Counted from the stretch's first letter, positions 7,839 to 16,841 are shown. The stretch is DNA of 39,435 nt from Syntrophomonadaceae bacterium (GCA_003560915.1 PWJM01000169.1:1-39435), one strand, 5' to 3'. Translations and numbers: made by a program. Notes: a model not told the origin generated them from the letters alone.

Positions 7839-7913
7839 TGGAGCGGAAGACGGGATTTGAACCCGCGACCCTCGCCTTGGCAAGGCGATGCTCTACCACT
7901 GAGCTACTTCCGC
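7839..7913 (-). tRNA. tRNA-Gly (anticodon GCC)
   Basis: A 75-base tRNA with encoded CCA. The acceptor GCGGAAG pairs with CTTCCGC, the anticodon loop is TTGCCAA, and the T-loop is GTTTGAATC. Confidence 0.97.
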
Positions 7914-7914
7914 A

Positions 7915-7990
<76 letters not shown>

Positions 7991-8066
7991 TGGCGGAGCT
8001 GACGGGGATTGAACCCGCGATCTCCGGCTTGACAGGCCGGCATGTTAACCGCTACACCACAGCTCC
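7991..8066 (-). tRNA. tRNA-Asp (anticodon GTC)
   Basis: A 76-base tRNA with encoded CCA, directly abutting tRNA-Phe. The acceptor GGAGCTG pairs with CAGCTCC and the anticodon loop CTGTCAA gives GTC. Confidence 0.97.
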
Positions 8067-8074
8067 ATATATTA

Positions 8075-8150
8075 TGGTGGGCGAAACAGGGCTTGAACCT
8101 GTGACCCCCTGCTTGTAAGGCAGGTGCTCTCCCAACTGAGCTATCCGCCC
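8075..8150 (-). tRNA. tRNA-Val (anticodon TAC)
   Basis: A 76-base tRNA with encoded CCA. The acceptor GGGCGGA pairs with T(T)CGCCC with one mispair, and the anticodon loop CTTACAA gives TAC. It is first in the transcript, about 12 bases after the proximal -10 box. Confidence 0.96.
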
Positions 8151-8161
8151 GACACTTCATT

Positions 8162-8190
8162 AGTATACACAAATAATTTTTAAAAGTCAA
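8162..8190 (-). promoter_or_regulatory. Proximal promoter of the tRNA cluster
   Basis: On the minus strand TTGACT (8190-8185) and TATACT (8167-8162) are spaced by 17 bases. The predicted start lies about five bases before tRNA-Val, as expected for a stable-RNA promoter. Confidence 0.85.
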
Positions 8191-8228
8191 TAGCCCTTCA
8201 TTGCCTTAATTAATTGACCTGTTCCTCA

Positions 8229-8257
8229 ATTATAGCAGAGAGCCCCTTAAAAAACAA
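8229..8257 (-). promoter_or_regulatory. Distal promoter of the tRNA cluster
   Basis: A second minus-strand promoter lies 67 bases upstream of the first: TTGTTT (8257-8252) and TATAAT (8234-8229) with a 17-base spacer. Tandem promoters are usual for stable RNA operons. Confidence 0.65.
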
Positions 8258-8274
8258 GAATTCAATGACCTTAC

Positions 8275-8919
8275 TTAAATCAAATCTTTTTCTTCTTCAA
8301 AAACCGTGTAATAGAACAGACTCTGAAGCTCAATAGTAAGATCAATATTGTGTACATGCACATGTTCCGGTACATTTAGTTTAGTGGGTGCAAAATTCAG
8401 TATCGCTGTCACACCTGAATTTACCAACTGGTTAACTATTGGTTGAGCCTTTGCTGATGGAATAGTCAATATAGCTACCTTAACTTTATACTCCTCAACC
8501 ACTGCCGGCAGCCGGTCAATGTGCTCAATTGTCAAACCCTCAACCTTCTTTCCAATAACCTCATTGGAAACATCAAACATCCCAACTACACGGATATAAG
8601 GATTTTTCATAAGAATATATCGCCCAAAAGCCGTCCCCAAATGGCCGGAGCCAATCACTACAGTATGGTTTGTTTTATCTAATCCAATAATCTTCAGCAA
8701 TTTATCTCTTAAATAAACTGTATTGTAACCGGTCCCCCTGGTACCAAAAGCACCAAAGTAAGCAAGGTCTTTTCGTATTTGCTCCGCTGTAAAACCCGTT
8801 CTGCTGCTTAAAGTCCTTGAAGAAATGATATCCACATCTTTTTTTATTAAATTATCCAGTATCCTTAAATAGATGGGTAGGCGTCTGATTATTGAAAATG
8901 GCGCATTACGTCGCGGCAT
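8275..8919 (-). CDS. rex: Redox-sensing transcriptional repressor Rex
   Basis: This 214-residue dimeric repressor senses the NADH/NAD+ ratio and controls fermentation and respiration genes in Gram-positive bacteria. The N-terminal winged helix, about residues 1-80, holds the conserved RKDLAYFGAFGTRGTGY block. The Rossmann domain begins with VVIGSGHLGTAFG near residue 92 and continues into the C-terminal dimer-swap helix (DLTIELQSLFYY). The ATG at 8919 follows AAGGAGG by ten bases. It lies 64 bases after the prenyl synthase gene and is probably cotranscribed. I found no convincing Rex operator (TTGTGA-N6-TCACAA) in the window. Confidence 0.95.
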   Translation of the reverse strand: MPRRNAPFSIIRRLPIYLRILDNLIKKDVDIISSRTLSSRTGFTAEQIRKDLAYFGAFGTRGTGYNTVYLRDKLLKIIGLDKTNHTVVIGSGHLGTAFGRYILMKNPYIRVVGMFDVSNEVIGKKVEGLTIEHIDRLPAVVEEYKVKVAILTIPSAKAQPIVNQLVNSGVTAILNFAPTKLNVPEHVHVHNIDLTIELQSLFYYTVFEEEKDLI

Positions 8920-8983
8920 ATCATCAAGGCCTCCTTACTCCTTGAAGAGTGCAAAATTATTGTCAAATCTGATTTCTTATTGA

Positions 8984-9952
8984 TTAGTAAAACCTCTTTA
9001 GTATATATCGAGCTAAAAATTCCAACGTCTGTCTGTTAGAATCCTCCGGAAAAACTTTCAATTCATTTATGGCCTGGCCAATAAAATCTTCTGCCATGCG
9101 ATAAGTGCTCTCATAGGCACCCGTACTTTTGATTTCCCGGGCAATTTCTTCCAAAAGCGGCTGATCTACCTGCCGTTCCAAAATTTTGTTCTTAAAAAAG
9201 TCTCCCTTTGAAGACTTTTTCAGCATATAGATGACCGGCAGAGTAATGGTACCATACCTCAGGTCATTTCCAACGGGCTTACCTGTTTTATCCGCTTCTC
9301 CTAAAAAATCTAACAGATCATCGGTAATTTGAAATGCCATTCCCAAATTATGGCCATATCTGGTCATAGCTTCAATTTCCTTTTCACTGGCTCCCGTTAC
9401 CACTCCACCGCTCTGACAGCTGGCCGAGATAAACAAAGCCGTTTTTTTCTTCACCCGATCCAGGTATACTTCCTCGGTTAAATCAGCTTCAAAGATTTCG
9501 TCCAACTGCTGTATTTCTCCTTCAGACATCTTTTCCACAACATTTGACATGATATTTATCAGAGATAATGACCTGAATTCTGTCAGTATGGCAAAAGCCT
9601 TTGCAAACAAGTAATCTCCCATTAAAACAGAAACCTGGTTTCCCCATCTTGAATTAACTGAAGGCAGCCCCCGACGGAAATCAGAGTTATCAACTACATC
9701 ATCATGTACCAGGGTAGCAGAATGAATTAATTCTATAGCTACTGCTACAGGAATGTAGTTTTCCAGTTCCATACGCTTTAATTTTGCACATAAAAAGAAT
9801 AATGCTGGCCTAAGTCTTTTACCAGCAGAACTCAATAAATGAGAAGAAATATCTGCTACTAATCTGTCTTGAGAGTTTAATGCCGTTTCCAAGCTAATTT
9901 CAAATTTTTCCAGTTCTCTTTCTATTCCGGCAAACACTTCATTTACCCTCAT
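8984..9952 (-). CDS. Long-chain polyprenyl diphosphate synthase (heptaprenyl synthase component II-like)
   Basis: This enzyme of about 322 residues condenses isopentenyl diphosphate onto allylic diphosphates to make the side chain of menaquinone or another quinone lipid. The family motifs are present: GKRLRPAL near residue 45, the first aspartate-rich motif HDDVVD near 83, and the second, FQITDDLLDFLGE, near 208, with KTGKPVGNDL after it. The ATG at 9952 has a GGTGGTGA ribosome site four bases upstream; an ATG nine codons earlier is less likely. Whether it needs a separate component I, as HepS/HepT does, cannot be read here. Chain length is not deducible. Confidence 0.9.
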   Translation of the reverse strand: MRVNEVFAGIERELEKFEISLETALNSQDRLVADISSHLLSSAGKRLRPALFFLCAKLKRMELENYIPVAVAIELIHSATLVHDDVVDNSDFRRGLPSVNSRWGNQVSVLMGDYLFAKAFAILTEFRSLSLINIMSNVVEKMSEGEIQQLDEIFEADLTEEVYLDRVKKKTALFISASCQSGGVVTGASEKEIEAMTRYGHNLGMAFQITDDLLDFLGEADKTGKPVGNDLRYGTITLPVIYMLKKSSKGDFFKNKILERQVDQPLLEEIAREIKSTGAYESTYRMAEDFIGQAINELKVFPEDSNRQTLEFLARYILKRFY

Positions 9953-10131
9953 CCAATCACCACCCTGGTCGTTAAACATACAGCTGATTTTTTTGCTTAT
10001 TAAGGTTTATGGAGAGTGCTAAAACCCGGATCATTGGATTAGAGCCTAATCAGTATTTAAACAATCAATGACAGCCCTATCCAGAAAAAATAGATCTGTA
10101 TAGAGTAACATAATTCCTTCTTATAATTATT

Positions 10132-11001
10132 TTAGGCTAATTTTTTCTCTTTTAAGAAAGCATCATTGTTGACAAAATGCTTATTAATACCTAGTTCCTT
10201 TGGACTGAAACCGAAACTTAAGCCAACCAGCTCCGTAATTTCAAAGACCGGCATATTGTATTTAACGTTGTATTCCTTTTCAGTGGCCTTCTGACGTAAT
10301 TCCAGGTTCAGCTGGCACATGGGGCAGGCAGTCACCAGACAGTCCGCTCCGCTGGCCACGGCCATTGAGAATATTTCGTTGGTCAACTTTAAGATTACTT
10401 CGGTCTTAGAAATAGCCAGGCCACCGCCACAGCATTCAGTCTTATAAGGCCATACGATAGTTTCAGCACCTAACGCGTCTACTATCCTATCCATGGACTG
10501 GGGATTTTCAGGATTATCAAATTTTGTTAATGCCGGGGGTTTCACTAAAAGACAACCGTAATAACAGGCTACCTTTAAACCGGAAAGCTTTTTTTGTATC
10601 TGCGCAGTAATTTTCTCTATCCCAATTATGTCATGCAGAAACTGTACCATGTTAATAGCGGTATTGGTTCCCCTGTAGTTACGTCCAATAGCCTCATTAA
10701 TTTTTTCCCTCATATCCTCATCCGTATTCACTGCTTCCACTGCAGCCAGCATTCTGTTATAGCAGGCCGCACAGGGAGCCAACACATCCAGGCCTTCCTC
10801 TTCTGCAATGGCCAGGTTACGGGCATTGAGAGCATTGGGTAAAAAGAGGTCTGACTGGTGAGCTGGTGATGCTCCGCAGCAGTTCCAGTTGGGAATTTCC
10901 CAAAGTTCAACTCCAAGCTTTTTCGCTACTAACTTGTTGGAAAGGTGATATTCGATACCTGTTGATTCCAAAGAACAACCGGGATAATATGCTATCTTCA
11001 T
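10132..11001 (-). CDS. hdrB: Heterodisulfide reductase subunit B-like (CCG-domain) protein
   Basis: This 289-residue protein carries two CCG domains, which in HdrB hold two non-cubane [4Fe-4S] clusters that split a disulfide. The first domain has C9 in YPGCS, then NCCGA and CAACYNRM. The second has YYGC, ECCGGG and CPMCQLNL. The start overlaps the hdrC stop as TAATG, with GGAG seven bases before it, so the two are translationally coupled. No hdrA (flavin subunit), mvhD or flx gene is adjacent. The partner and true substrate are therefore unknown; a menaquinone- or thiol-linked role is possible. Confidence 0.88.
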   Translation of the reverse strand: MKIAYYPGCSLESTGIEYHLSNKLVAKKLGVELWEIPNWNCCGASPAHQSDLFLPNALNARNLAIAEEEGLDVLAPCAACYNRMLAAVEAVNTDEDMREKINEAIGRNYRGTNTAINMVQFLHDIIGIEKITAQIQKKLSGLKVACYYGCLLVKPPALTKFDNPENPQSMDRIVDALGAETIVWPYKTECCGGGLAISKTEVILKLTNEIFSMAVASGADCLVTACPMCQLNLELRQKATEKEYNVKYNMPVFEITELVGLSFGFSPKELGINKHFVNNDAFLKEKKLA

Positions 11002-11573
11002 TATTTGGCTCCTTTCATTTCCCGCATTTTCTTAAAGATATTGGCTACTTCTTTTCTACCTTTAATCAGATGGGGGAAAGGACTGATTTTCCCTAACATA
11101 AACATTCCAGGGGCTACATCCATACCGGCCATAAAATTCCTTGAACGGGTATTATACAGCATGGTCAACCCTGCTTCATAAAGCCTGCCGGTATACTCCA
11201 CCGTTTTGAGGAAAGAATCGTTAAAGATATCTACATTCTTTTCAGCACACGGATACCCTTTTTCCTTGGAAAGAATCCGTAAAGTGTCATGCAGATGGGG
11301 AATATTTAAGTTGCGCGGACAGCGGGTAACACAGTTGCCGCATCCGACACACAGCCAAATCATATGAGACTTGTAAACTTCATCAACCAATCCAGCCTGC
11401 AGCATTTTTACAACCTGACGGGGACTGTAATCACTGGTATAAGAAACTGGGCAACCAGCGGCACAGGTTCCGCACTGATAGCATTTTTTAACATCCACAT
11501 GGCTTTTTTGTTCTATCTCTGAGAGCATAGGTTCAGATGCTTTTAATGCTGTGTTCATTACTACCTGTTCCAT
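11001..11573 (-). CDS. hdrC: Heterodisulfide reductase subunit C-like iron-sulfur protein
   Basis: This 190-residue protein has two [4Fe-4S] motifs, CYQCGTCAAGCP near residue 35 and CVGCGNCVTRCP near residue 75, then a helical C-terminal region. It passes electrons between a donor and the CCG subunit encoded directly downstream. The ATG at 11573 has AAGGAGG six bases upstream. The 225-base AT-rich stretch upstream (11574-11798) shows no gene and no convincing promoter. The HdrCB-only arrangement also occurs in anaerobes where HdrA or another electron input is encoded elsewhere. Confidence 0.88.
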   Translation of the reverse strand: MEQVVMNTALKASEPMLSEIEQKSHVDVKKCYQCGTCAAGCPVSYTSDYSPRQVVKMLQAGLVDEVYKSHMIWLCVGCGNCVTRCPRNLNIPHLHDTLRILSKEKGYPCAEKNVDIFNDSFLKTVEYTGRLYEAGLTMLYNTRSRNFMAGMDVAPGMFMLGKISPFPHLIKGRKEVANIFKKMREMKGAK

Positions 11574-11798
11574 AAAATTCCTCCTTTTAATTAATTTAGA
11601 AGATACTTAAAGAAATACTCACCTCTTTACCATGTATGTACATTAAAAATAGAATAATAACTTTAATTTACCATTTAAAAGAGGTTTGAGCATAACGTTC
11701 CTCTAGTATTTTATTAATAATTATAGTTCGACATATTTTTAAGTTTCCCTTTTTAATAAGTGATTTTTTATTTTAATTTTTATAAAAATCCATCTTAA

Positions 11799-13073
11799 TT
11801 ACCTGTTTTTTAATTTTTCGACCATCTCTACCGTCTTCTTATAAACCGCCTCGGGACTAATCTGCCGCCGGGCTGCCCCTGTCTCCAGTGCAGCAGCAGC
11901 CACCGCTGCGGCTACATTTGGAGCTACTCTGGGGTCAAATACCTCCGGCACAATGTTACGGGAATTCAAGTCCTGTTCTGTAATCAAATTTGCAATTGCT
12001 TTTGCAGCGCTGACCTTCATCTCATCATTAATATCCTTAGCCCTGACTTCCATGGCCCCCCTTAAAACTCCTGGGAAAGCCAAGACATTATTAATCTGAT
12101 TAGGAAAATCAGACCGACCGGTGGCCACTACTTTCGCTCCCAGGGCCCAGGCTTCCTCCGGCATAATTTCCGGAACAGGATTGGCCAGGGCAAAAATAAT
12201 AGGCTCCTGAGACATTAACTGTACCATTTCTTTGGTTAATGCCCCTGCCACAGACACTCCCACAAAAACATCGGCATCTTTTACCGCCGCCTTCAGTGTT
12301 CTATGTTCCTCCGGTATATTTTTATACTTATCTTCAGAGAAGGTTAATCGGGCAATTTCCTCTTTATATGAATTCATCTCCCGTGAACGTCCGAAATAAA
12401 TGATCCCTGCGGAATCACAGAGAGTAATATTTTTAACTCCCAAATACAGCAAAAGCTTAGTAATGGCTATCCCTGCCGCACCAGCTCCGTTTATTACCAC
12501 CTTAATAGAATTCATCTTTTTTCCGGTTACCTTAAGAGCATTATAGAGTCCGGCTGTTACCACTATGGCTGTTCCATGCTGATCATCATGAAAAACCGGT
12601 AATTCTGTTTCTCTTTTCAGGCGTTCTTCAACGTAAAAGCATCTGGGAGCAGATATATCCTCCAGATTTATTCCGCCAAATGTAGGAACAAGAAGTTTAA
12701 CGGCTTCTACTATAGCATCTGCATCCTGGGACTTCAAACAGATGGGGAAAGCGTCCAACCCACCAAAACACTTAAATAAAATAGCCTTCCCCTCCATTAC
12801 GGGAAGAGCTGCTTCCGCACCAATGTTTCCCAATCCTAAAACTGCAGAGCCGTCCGTAATGACAGCCACCATATTCCCCTTAGATGTATATTCATAAATT
12901 TTTTCCACATCCCGATAAATTTCTTTGCAGGGTTCAGCTACACCGGGAGTATAGGCCAGGCTTAAGTTTTTTTTATTTTCTAAATTAATTTTACTAACCA
13001 CTTCAATTTTACCTTTATTTTTACTGTGCAGTTCTAAAGACTCCTGTGCATAAGTCTTATTCTTTGAAGTCAA
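11799..13073 (-). CDS. NAD(P)-dependent malic enzyme
   Basis: This 424-residue cytosolic enzyme decarboxylates malate to pyruvate with reduction of NAD(P)+. It belongs to the short bacterial form without a phosphotransacetylase extension. SLAYTPGVAEPC lies near residue 38, the catalytic lysine region is MEGKAILFK, the metal-binding motif is HDDQHGTA, and the nucleotide fold begins GAGAAGIA. The start is a TTG at 13073, supported by GGGGAGGG six bases upstream and by the absence of a nearby in-frame ATG. It is probably monocistronic. Cofactor preference is not clear from the motif. Confidence 0.93.
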   Translation of the reverse strand: MTSKNKTYAQESLELHSKNKGKIEVVSKINLENKKNLSLAYTPGVAEPCKEIYRDVEKIYEYTSKGNMVAVITDGSAVLGLGNIGAEAALPVMEGKAILFKCFGGLDAFPICLKSQDADAIVEAVKLLVPTFGGINLEDISAPRCFYVEERLKRETELPVFHDDQHGTAIVVTAGLYNALKVTGKKMNSIKVVINGAGAAGIAITKLLLYLGVKNITLCDSAGIIYFGRSREMNSYKEEIARLTFSEDKYKNIPEEHRTLKAAVKDADVFVGVSVAGALTKEMVQLMSQEPIIFALANPVPEIMPEEAWALGAKVVATGRSDFPNQINNVLAFPGVLRGAMEVRAKDINDEMKVSAAKAIANLITEQDLNSRNIVPEVFDPRVAPNVAAAVAAAALETGAARRQISPEAVYKKTVEMVEKLKNR

Positions 13074-13225
13074 TCTTTTCCCTCCCCAATGACAATACCC
13101 TTTTTCTTTTAGTTAATATGTTTTTGACAAATAATAAGGAAATCCTGCCTGGCCAGTGCATTATTCTATTTTTATCATATGAATTTATTTTGGCCTTCAT
13201 TCCCACACCTGACAAAATATACATT

Positions 13226-13786
13226 TTACCTCTTTTCAACAGCCACCATAAAAGGAGACTTATCTGTGTTTAAAAATTTATACAAAAGGACCCGATAATT
13301 ATTTTTGGCCAGGCTCTTAACATAATGTTCTATAAAAGGCCATTCTTCTTGTCCCCCGGGATGCCCGGTATATACCACCAGGGTAATAACGCCACCGGGA
13401 GAAAGCATAGTTAATGCAGCTTTTACCCCTTTAATGGTGGTTTCAGGTTGGGTTACAATACGGTGGTCCGAGCCGGGGAGATAACCAAGATTAAACATAA
13501 CCGCGGATACTTCTTCTTTTACATACTCTTCAATATGTTCATGTCCATCTCGTATTAACTGAACTCGGGGGAACAGCCCCTGCTCCCGCAGCAGGCCTTC
13601 AGTACTTTGGATTGCTTTTTGTTGAATATCAAAAGCAAACACCTTACCCCTTTCCCCCACCAATTCGGCCAAAAAGAGAGTATCGTATCCATTCCCTGCC
13701 GTGGCATCTATGACCGTATCTCCAGCATTTACGAATTCCTTCACAACAAAGTGGGTAAAATCCAGGGTCTTTAATAACTGCTTCAT
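13226..13786 (-). CDS. mnmM: tRNA (mnm5s2U34) methyltransferase, MnmM/YtqB family
   Basis: This 186-residue class I SAM-dependent methyltransferase fits the Gram-positive MnmM family, which completes the mnm5s2U wobble base where the MnmC methylase is absent. The SAM-binding motif is IDATAGNGYDTLFLA near residue 24, followed by VFAFDIQQ. The family-specific NLGYLPGSDH block, with TQPETT after it, lies near residue 98. The length is typical. The gene stands alone between malic enzyme and the DUF421 gene. The family assignment is firm; the substrate is inferred from the family. Confidence 0.87.
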   Translation of the reverse strand: MKQLLKTLDFTHFVVKEFVNAGDTVIDATAGNGYDTLFLAELVGERGKVFAFDIQQKAIQSTEGLLREQGLFPRVQLIRDGHEHIEEYVKEEVSAVMFNLGYLPGSDHRIVTQPETTIKGVKAALTMLSPGGVITLVVYTGHPGGQEEWPFIEHYVKSLAKNNYRVLLYKFLNTDKSPFMVAVEKR

Positions 13787-13852
13787 AAAATCACCTTCTC
13801 TCCCCGAGAAATAATGTTATTACTAAATATTTCTCTCCAAATTTATTATATC

Positions 13853-13876
13853 AAAAAAACCCTGGTAACAGGGTTT
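13853..13876 (-). terminator. Terminator of the DUF421 gene
   Basis: AAACCCTG and CAGGGTTT form an 8-bp perfect stem with a TTAC loop, followed on the minus strand by TTTT. The stem overlaps the stop codon of the gene. Confidence 0.85.
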
Positions 13877-14558
13877 AAGGGCTGCTTTTTTTACTTACAT
13901 AAAGATTTCCCTCTGAATCCAGGGTTGCCAGAAGGACCTCTCTAAAATCCTCTATGTTATGATTCTTTTTTAATTCTTCTTTCAGCCAGTTGGCATCCAA
14001 TTTCGTTCTTTTTATATTGTCGTAATTTACTTTGCCATCCACGATTAAAGGATGAGACAAACCCTCATAACTGGTAGTGAGGTTCAGGTCTTCCGGCGTA
14101 ACCGGCCTATGCTGGGATTTAAGGACCAAACTGATTTTTCCAGATGTTTCTAATATCGCAAATTCCACATCAGCAATATTAAATACATCTTTTTCCCTCA
14201 ACTGTCTTAGAAGGTCATTCACATTATATCTTAACTTCTTCAATTCGCTTTCTAAAATTTTACCGTTTTCAATAAGTACCGAAGGCACCCCGGTAATCAC
14301 CGACCTGGCCAACTGGCTCTTTAAGCTCAACTTGGCCAGGAGTACCTCCAGCAGTGCCAGGGCCAGTATAGGCAAAAGCCCAATATATATTGGAATCTCC
14401 ACCTTGTCCATAGGCATCGCCGCCAGTTCAGCGATCATGATGGCTACCACCAGGTCAAAGGAGGACAACTGGCCGACTTCCCTCTTGCCCATGAAACGAA
14501 TGACAACCAGTACCGTAAAATAAAAAATAACAGTTCGTAAAACTACTTGAAGGGCCAT
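13875..14558 (-). CDS. DUF421 (YetF-like) membrane protein
   Basis: This 227-residue protein has three N-terminal membrane helices, about residues 5-22, 30-48 and 56-75, and a soluble C-terminal domain. The motif FMGKREVGQLSSFDLVVAIMIAELA near residues 23-47 is characteristic of DUF421/YetF. Relatives in Bacillus are spore-membrane proteins of the YetF/YrbG type, so a sporulation or envelope role is possible but not shown here. The ATG at 14558 has GGAAGG upstream. It is divergent from the small membrane protein gene at 14749. Confidence 0.87.
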   Translation of the reverse strand: MALQVVLRTVIFYFTVLVVIRFMGKREVGQLSSFDLVVAIMIAELAAMPMDKVEIPIYIGLLPILALALLEVLLAKLSLKSQLARSVITGVPSVLIENGKILESELKKLRYNVNDLLRQLREKDVFNIADVEFAILETSGKISLVLKSQHRPVTPEDLNLTTSYEGLSHPLIVDGKVNYDNIKRTKLDANWLKEELKKNHNIEDFREVLLATLDSEGNLYVSKKSSP

Positions 14559-14684
14559 ACCTTTCCTTCCTTTACGAATACTCCATAAACATAAATTTTA
14601 AATTTTATCCCTCTTACTTAACTCAATTTCTTTACTATCATTGGAATAATAGAAAAAATTTATGCGGCCTTTTATTAAAAGACA

Positions 14685-14713
14685 TTGGAGAGTTTACAAT
14701 TATTTGATATAAT
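14685..14713 (+). promoter_or_regulatory. Promoter of the small membrane protein gene
   Basis: TTGGAG at 14685-14690 and a perfect TATAAT at 14708-14713 are spaced by 17 bases, about 36 bases before the TTG start codon at 14749. Confidence 0.7.
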
Positions 14714-14748
14714 CTTAATTGAACTTATTCATAAAGGGGTTAATTATA

Positions 14749-15063
14749 TTGAGGCGCTTTATTACTGTATTAATTATATCCTGTCTTTTGGTTTTAATTA
14801 TTCCTTCGGTGGATTATTACTACCTGTCCCAGGGAAACCTCTTCGGTCTTTGGACTGGGATATTCGGGGCTTTTGTGGGGGCAAGCTTAATATTAATTGG
14901 ACTGTTTTTTATTCTTTTTTCCGGGTTCATCGTTTTTTTTAAAAAACCGCTGGCCAAGAATATTTCTTTAAACGGACTTTCCATTATTGGAATCGGTGTT
15001 CTTACAGCTCTTTCCACCATCGCTTTCTGGTTTATACTGGGACAACCTATGCTGGTTTTATAA
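14749..15063 (+). CDS. Small three-helix membrane protein of unknown function
   Basis: This 104-residue protein has three strong hydrophobic segments, about residues 3-20, 32-58 and 72-98, and short charged loops. I do not recognise a family. The TTG at 14749 is preferred because AAAGGGG ends nine bases upstream; a TTG at 14719 lacks a ribosome site and would lie very close to the predicted transcription start. The gene has its own promoter and converges on the antiporter gene with only six bases between stops, so the two may interfere transcriptionally. Confidence 0.65.
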   Translation: MRRFITVLIISCLLVLIIPSVDYYYLSQGNLFGLWTGIFGAFVGASLILIGLFFILFSGFIVFFKKPLAKNISLNGLSIIGIGVLTALSTIAFWFILGQPMLVL

Positions 15064-15069
15064 AAAAGT

Positions 15070-16293
15070 TCACACCTCAATTTTTTTATCCCCCGTTTGA
15101 TCTATGCCAACCGTAGAGGTTTCTCCTGCTCCTACCAGGGCATAACGGGTGGCCATAGGCCCAATTATTTCATAAAAGGTTACTGCAGCCAGCTCTATGG
15201 CTGTTACCACCGCCGCCAGTTCCGTGCCAGGGAATCTGGACTGCACAAAAAGAATTAGGCCAATACTAACCCCCGCTTTGGGGAGCATAGCAAACCCTAG
15301 ATATTTCTTAGTGACATTGTCTGCCCCGGAAATAATTGCTCCGTAATAACAGCCGGATATCTTCCCCACTGCCCTGGCGACTATGTAGACTAAAGCCGGC
15401 AGCCAGTTGGCCGCCAACAGGTCTAATTGTAAACTGGCACCTGCCAGGGTAAAAAATATGACAAAGATGGGCAGGTCAATATCATCAAAAACATTAATAA
15501 TAAAGGGGCTCTTTACAAAAAAATTAGCCACAGCAGCTCCACTTACCATATTTACCAACAGTGAAGAAAGGTCAAAGTATACGGCAATGCCGCTGTTAAT
15601 CAGGACAAAACCCAGTAAAACTACGATGGTCTCAGAACGGTCCTTTATGTATTTTAAAATAAAACAAAGAATCAGTCCTGTAGCAAACCCTACTCCCAAA
15701 GAACCTACCAGCTCCCAGGCAGGATGAGCCATATCTGCCATTTCAAAGGTAGCCCCTATTTGGGTTAGTCCTTTGGCAATGGCCAGAGCAAAACCTACCA
15801 ATATAATACAAAGAGCATCATCCAGGGCGATAACCCCCAGCAGGGTAGTTGAAAAATTCCCCTTGGCCTTGTACTCCCTCATAACAGCCACGGTAGCTGC
15901 CGGAGCTGTAGCCACGGCCATGGAAGCCATAATCAAAGAAATGCTAAGATCTTTCCCAAGGAGAAAAAACATTCCCAGAAAGACGGCCAGCACTGTAGTG
16001 AAAATCTGCATAAAAGTAATTACTACAATACTTTTACCTATTTTTTTTATAGTCTTGTAACGCAGTTCCCCTCCGATAATCATGGCAATTATACTTAAGC
16101 CCAGTATCTTCAAAGCATTCAGCTCCAGGCTTAAATCATAAGGGATAATATTAAAAATTGATGGGCTCAGCAAAATTCCCATCAAGCAATAACCGGCTAC
16201 AGCCGGCAGTTTAATCTTCTTGGCCAACTGCCCCCCTGTATATCCCAGAATGAGAAGTACCCCTACACCCATGATTTGATCCGTAATACCCAT
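15070..16293 (-). CDS. Cation:proton antiporter (CPA2/Kef-like, without RCK domain)
   Basis: This 407-residue membrane protein has about 11-12 hydrophobic segments and matches the Na+/H+ exchanger superfamily. LPAVAGYCLMGILLSP near residue 30, the central ALDDALCI near residue 156 and a late GKISGCYYGA region are typical of the ion-transport core. There is no C-terminal TrkA-N/RCK domain, so it is a bare transporter. The ATG at 16293 follows a GGAGGAAATAGGGG stretch. The transported ion (Na+ or K+) is not deducible. It is separated from the glutaredoxin-like gene by that gene's terminator. Confidence 0.88.
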   Translation of the reverse strand: MGITDQIMGVGVLLILGYTGGQLAKKIKLPAVAGYCLMGILLSPSIFNIIPYDLSLELNALKILGLSIIAMIIGGELRYKTIKKIGKSIVVITFMQIFTTVLAVFLGMFFLLGKDLSISLIMASMAVATAPAATVAVMREYKAKGNFSTTLLGVIALDDALCIILVGFALAIAKGLTQIGATFEMADMAHPAWELVGSLGVGFATGLILCFILKYIKDRSETIVVLLGFVLINSGIAVYFDLSSLLVNMVSGAAVANFFVKSPFIINVFDDIDLPIFVIFFTLAGASLQLDLLAANWLPALVYIVARAVGKISGCYYGAIISGADNVTKKYLGFAMLPKAGVSIGLILFVQSRFPGTELAAVVTAIELAAVTFYEIIGPMATRYALVGAGETSTVGIDQTGDKKIEV

Positions 16294-16390
16294 ACCCCTA
16301 TTTCCTCCGGAAAAAAAGCTTTTCCTTCTGAAACCAATCTTGTCATAATCATATCCAAACCTATTAGTGTTGTCAAACCAACCAAATTAA

Positions 16391-16436
16391 AAAACTTTAA
16401 AAGCTCCGGAATATTCTCCCGGGGCTTTTAAAGTTT
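16391..16436 (-). terminator. Terminator of the glutaredoxin-like gene
   Basis: A long hairpin has AAACTTTAAAAGC and GCTTTTAAAGTTT arms and an inner CCGG/CCGG pairing, followed by TTTTTAATT on the minus strand. It begins three bases after the stop. Confidence 0.85.
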
Positions 16437-16439
16437 CCT

Positions 16440-16673
16440 TTAGTGTAAAAGACTATCTATTTTTTCCTGGTCAAAACCGACAACTACCTCACCGTCAATG
16501 ACCACGGTCGGAACAGCCATTCGCCCTGATTTATCCATCATCTCACGACGGGCATTTTCATCATCGGCAACATCATATTCATCATAGGGCACTCCTTTTT
16601 TTGAAAGAAACTCTTTCACTGTATCACAGTAAGGACAGGTAGGAGTGGTATAAACAATCACTTTTTCACTCAT
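16440..16673 (-). CDS. Glutaredoxin-like / NrdH-type thioredoxin-fold protein
   Basis: This 77-residue single-domain thioredoxin-fold protein has the redox centre CPYC at residues 12-15, the cis-proline motif AVPTVVIDG near residue 52, and GFDQEKID at the end. Small proteins of this type reduce disulfides or act as electron donors to reductases in anaerobes. The ATG at 16673 is chosen because GGAGGG lies eight bases upstream; an earlier in-frame ATG has no ribosome site. It is divergent from the kinase-like gene at 16842. Confidence 0.9.
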   Translation of the reverse strand: MSEKVIVYTTPTCPYCDTVKEFLSKKGVPYDEYDVADDENARREMMDKSGRMAVPTVVIDGEVVVGFDQEKIDSLLH

Positions 16674-16841
16674 TGGATCATCCCTCCAAAAATTTTTCAC
16701 CAAAAATAGGTTACTTATAAGTTATGGATTTTAACAGTTATTATTCTCTTTCCTTCATTTTGGTTAAAATAAAAAAAAGAAGGAAATATTCTTTAACTGC
16801 CGAAAATATCCATGAAGGTTTGTTCTGGAAGGAGAAATATT

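Noticed and set aside
8920-10131. Rex operator near rex or the prenyl synthase gene
   Set aside because: No TTGTGA-N6-TCACAA-like palindrome was found in the intergenic stretches.
12961-13225. Small open frames on both strands between malic enzyme and mnmM
   Set aside because: They lack ribosome sites and family features and mostly overlap the malic enzyme start region.
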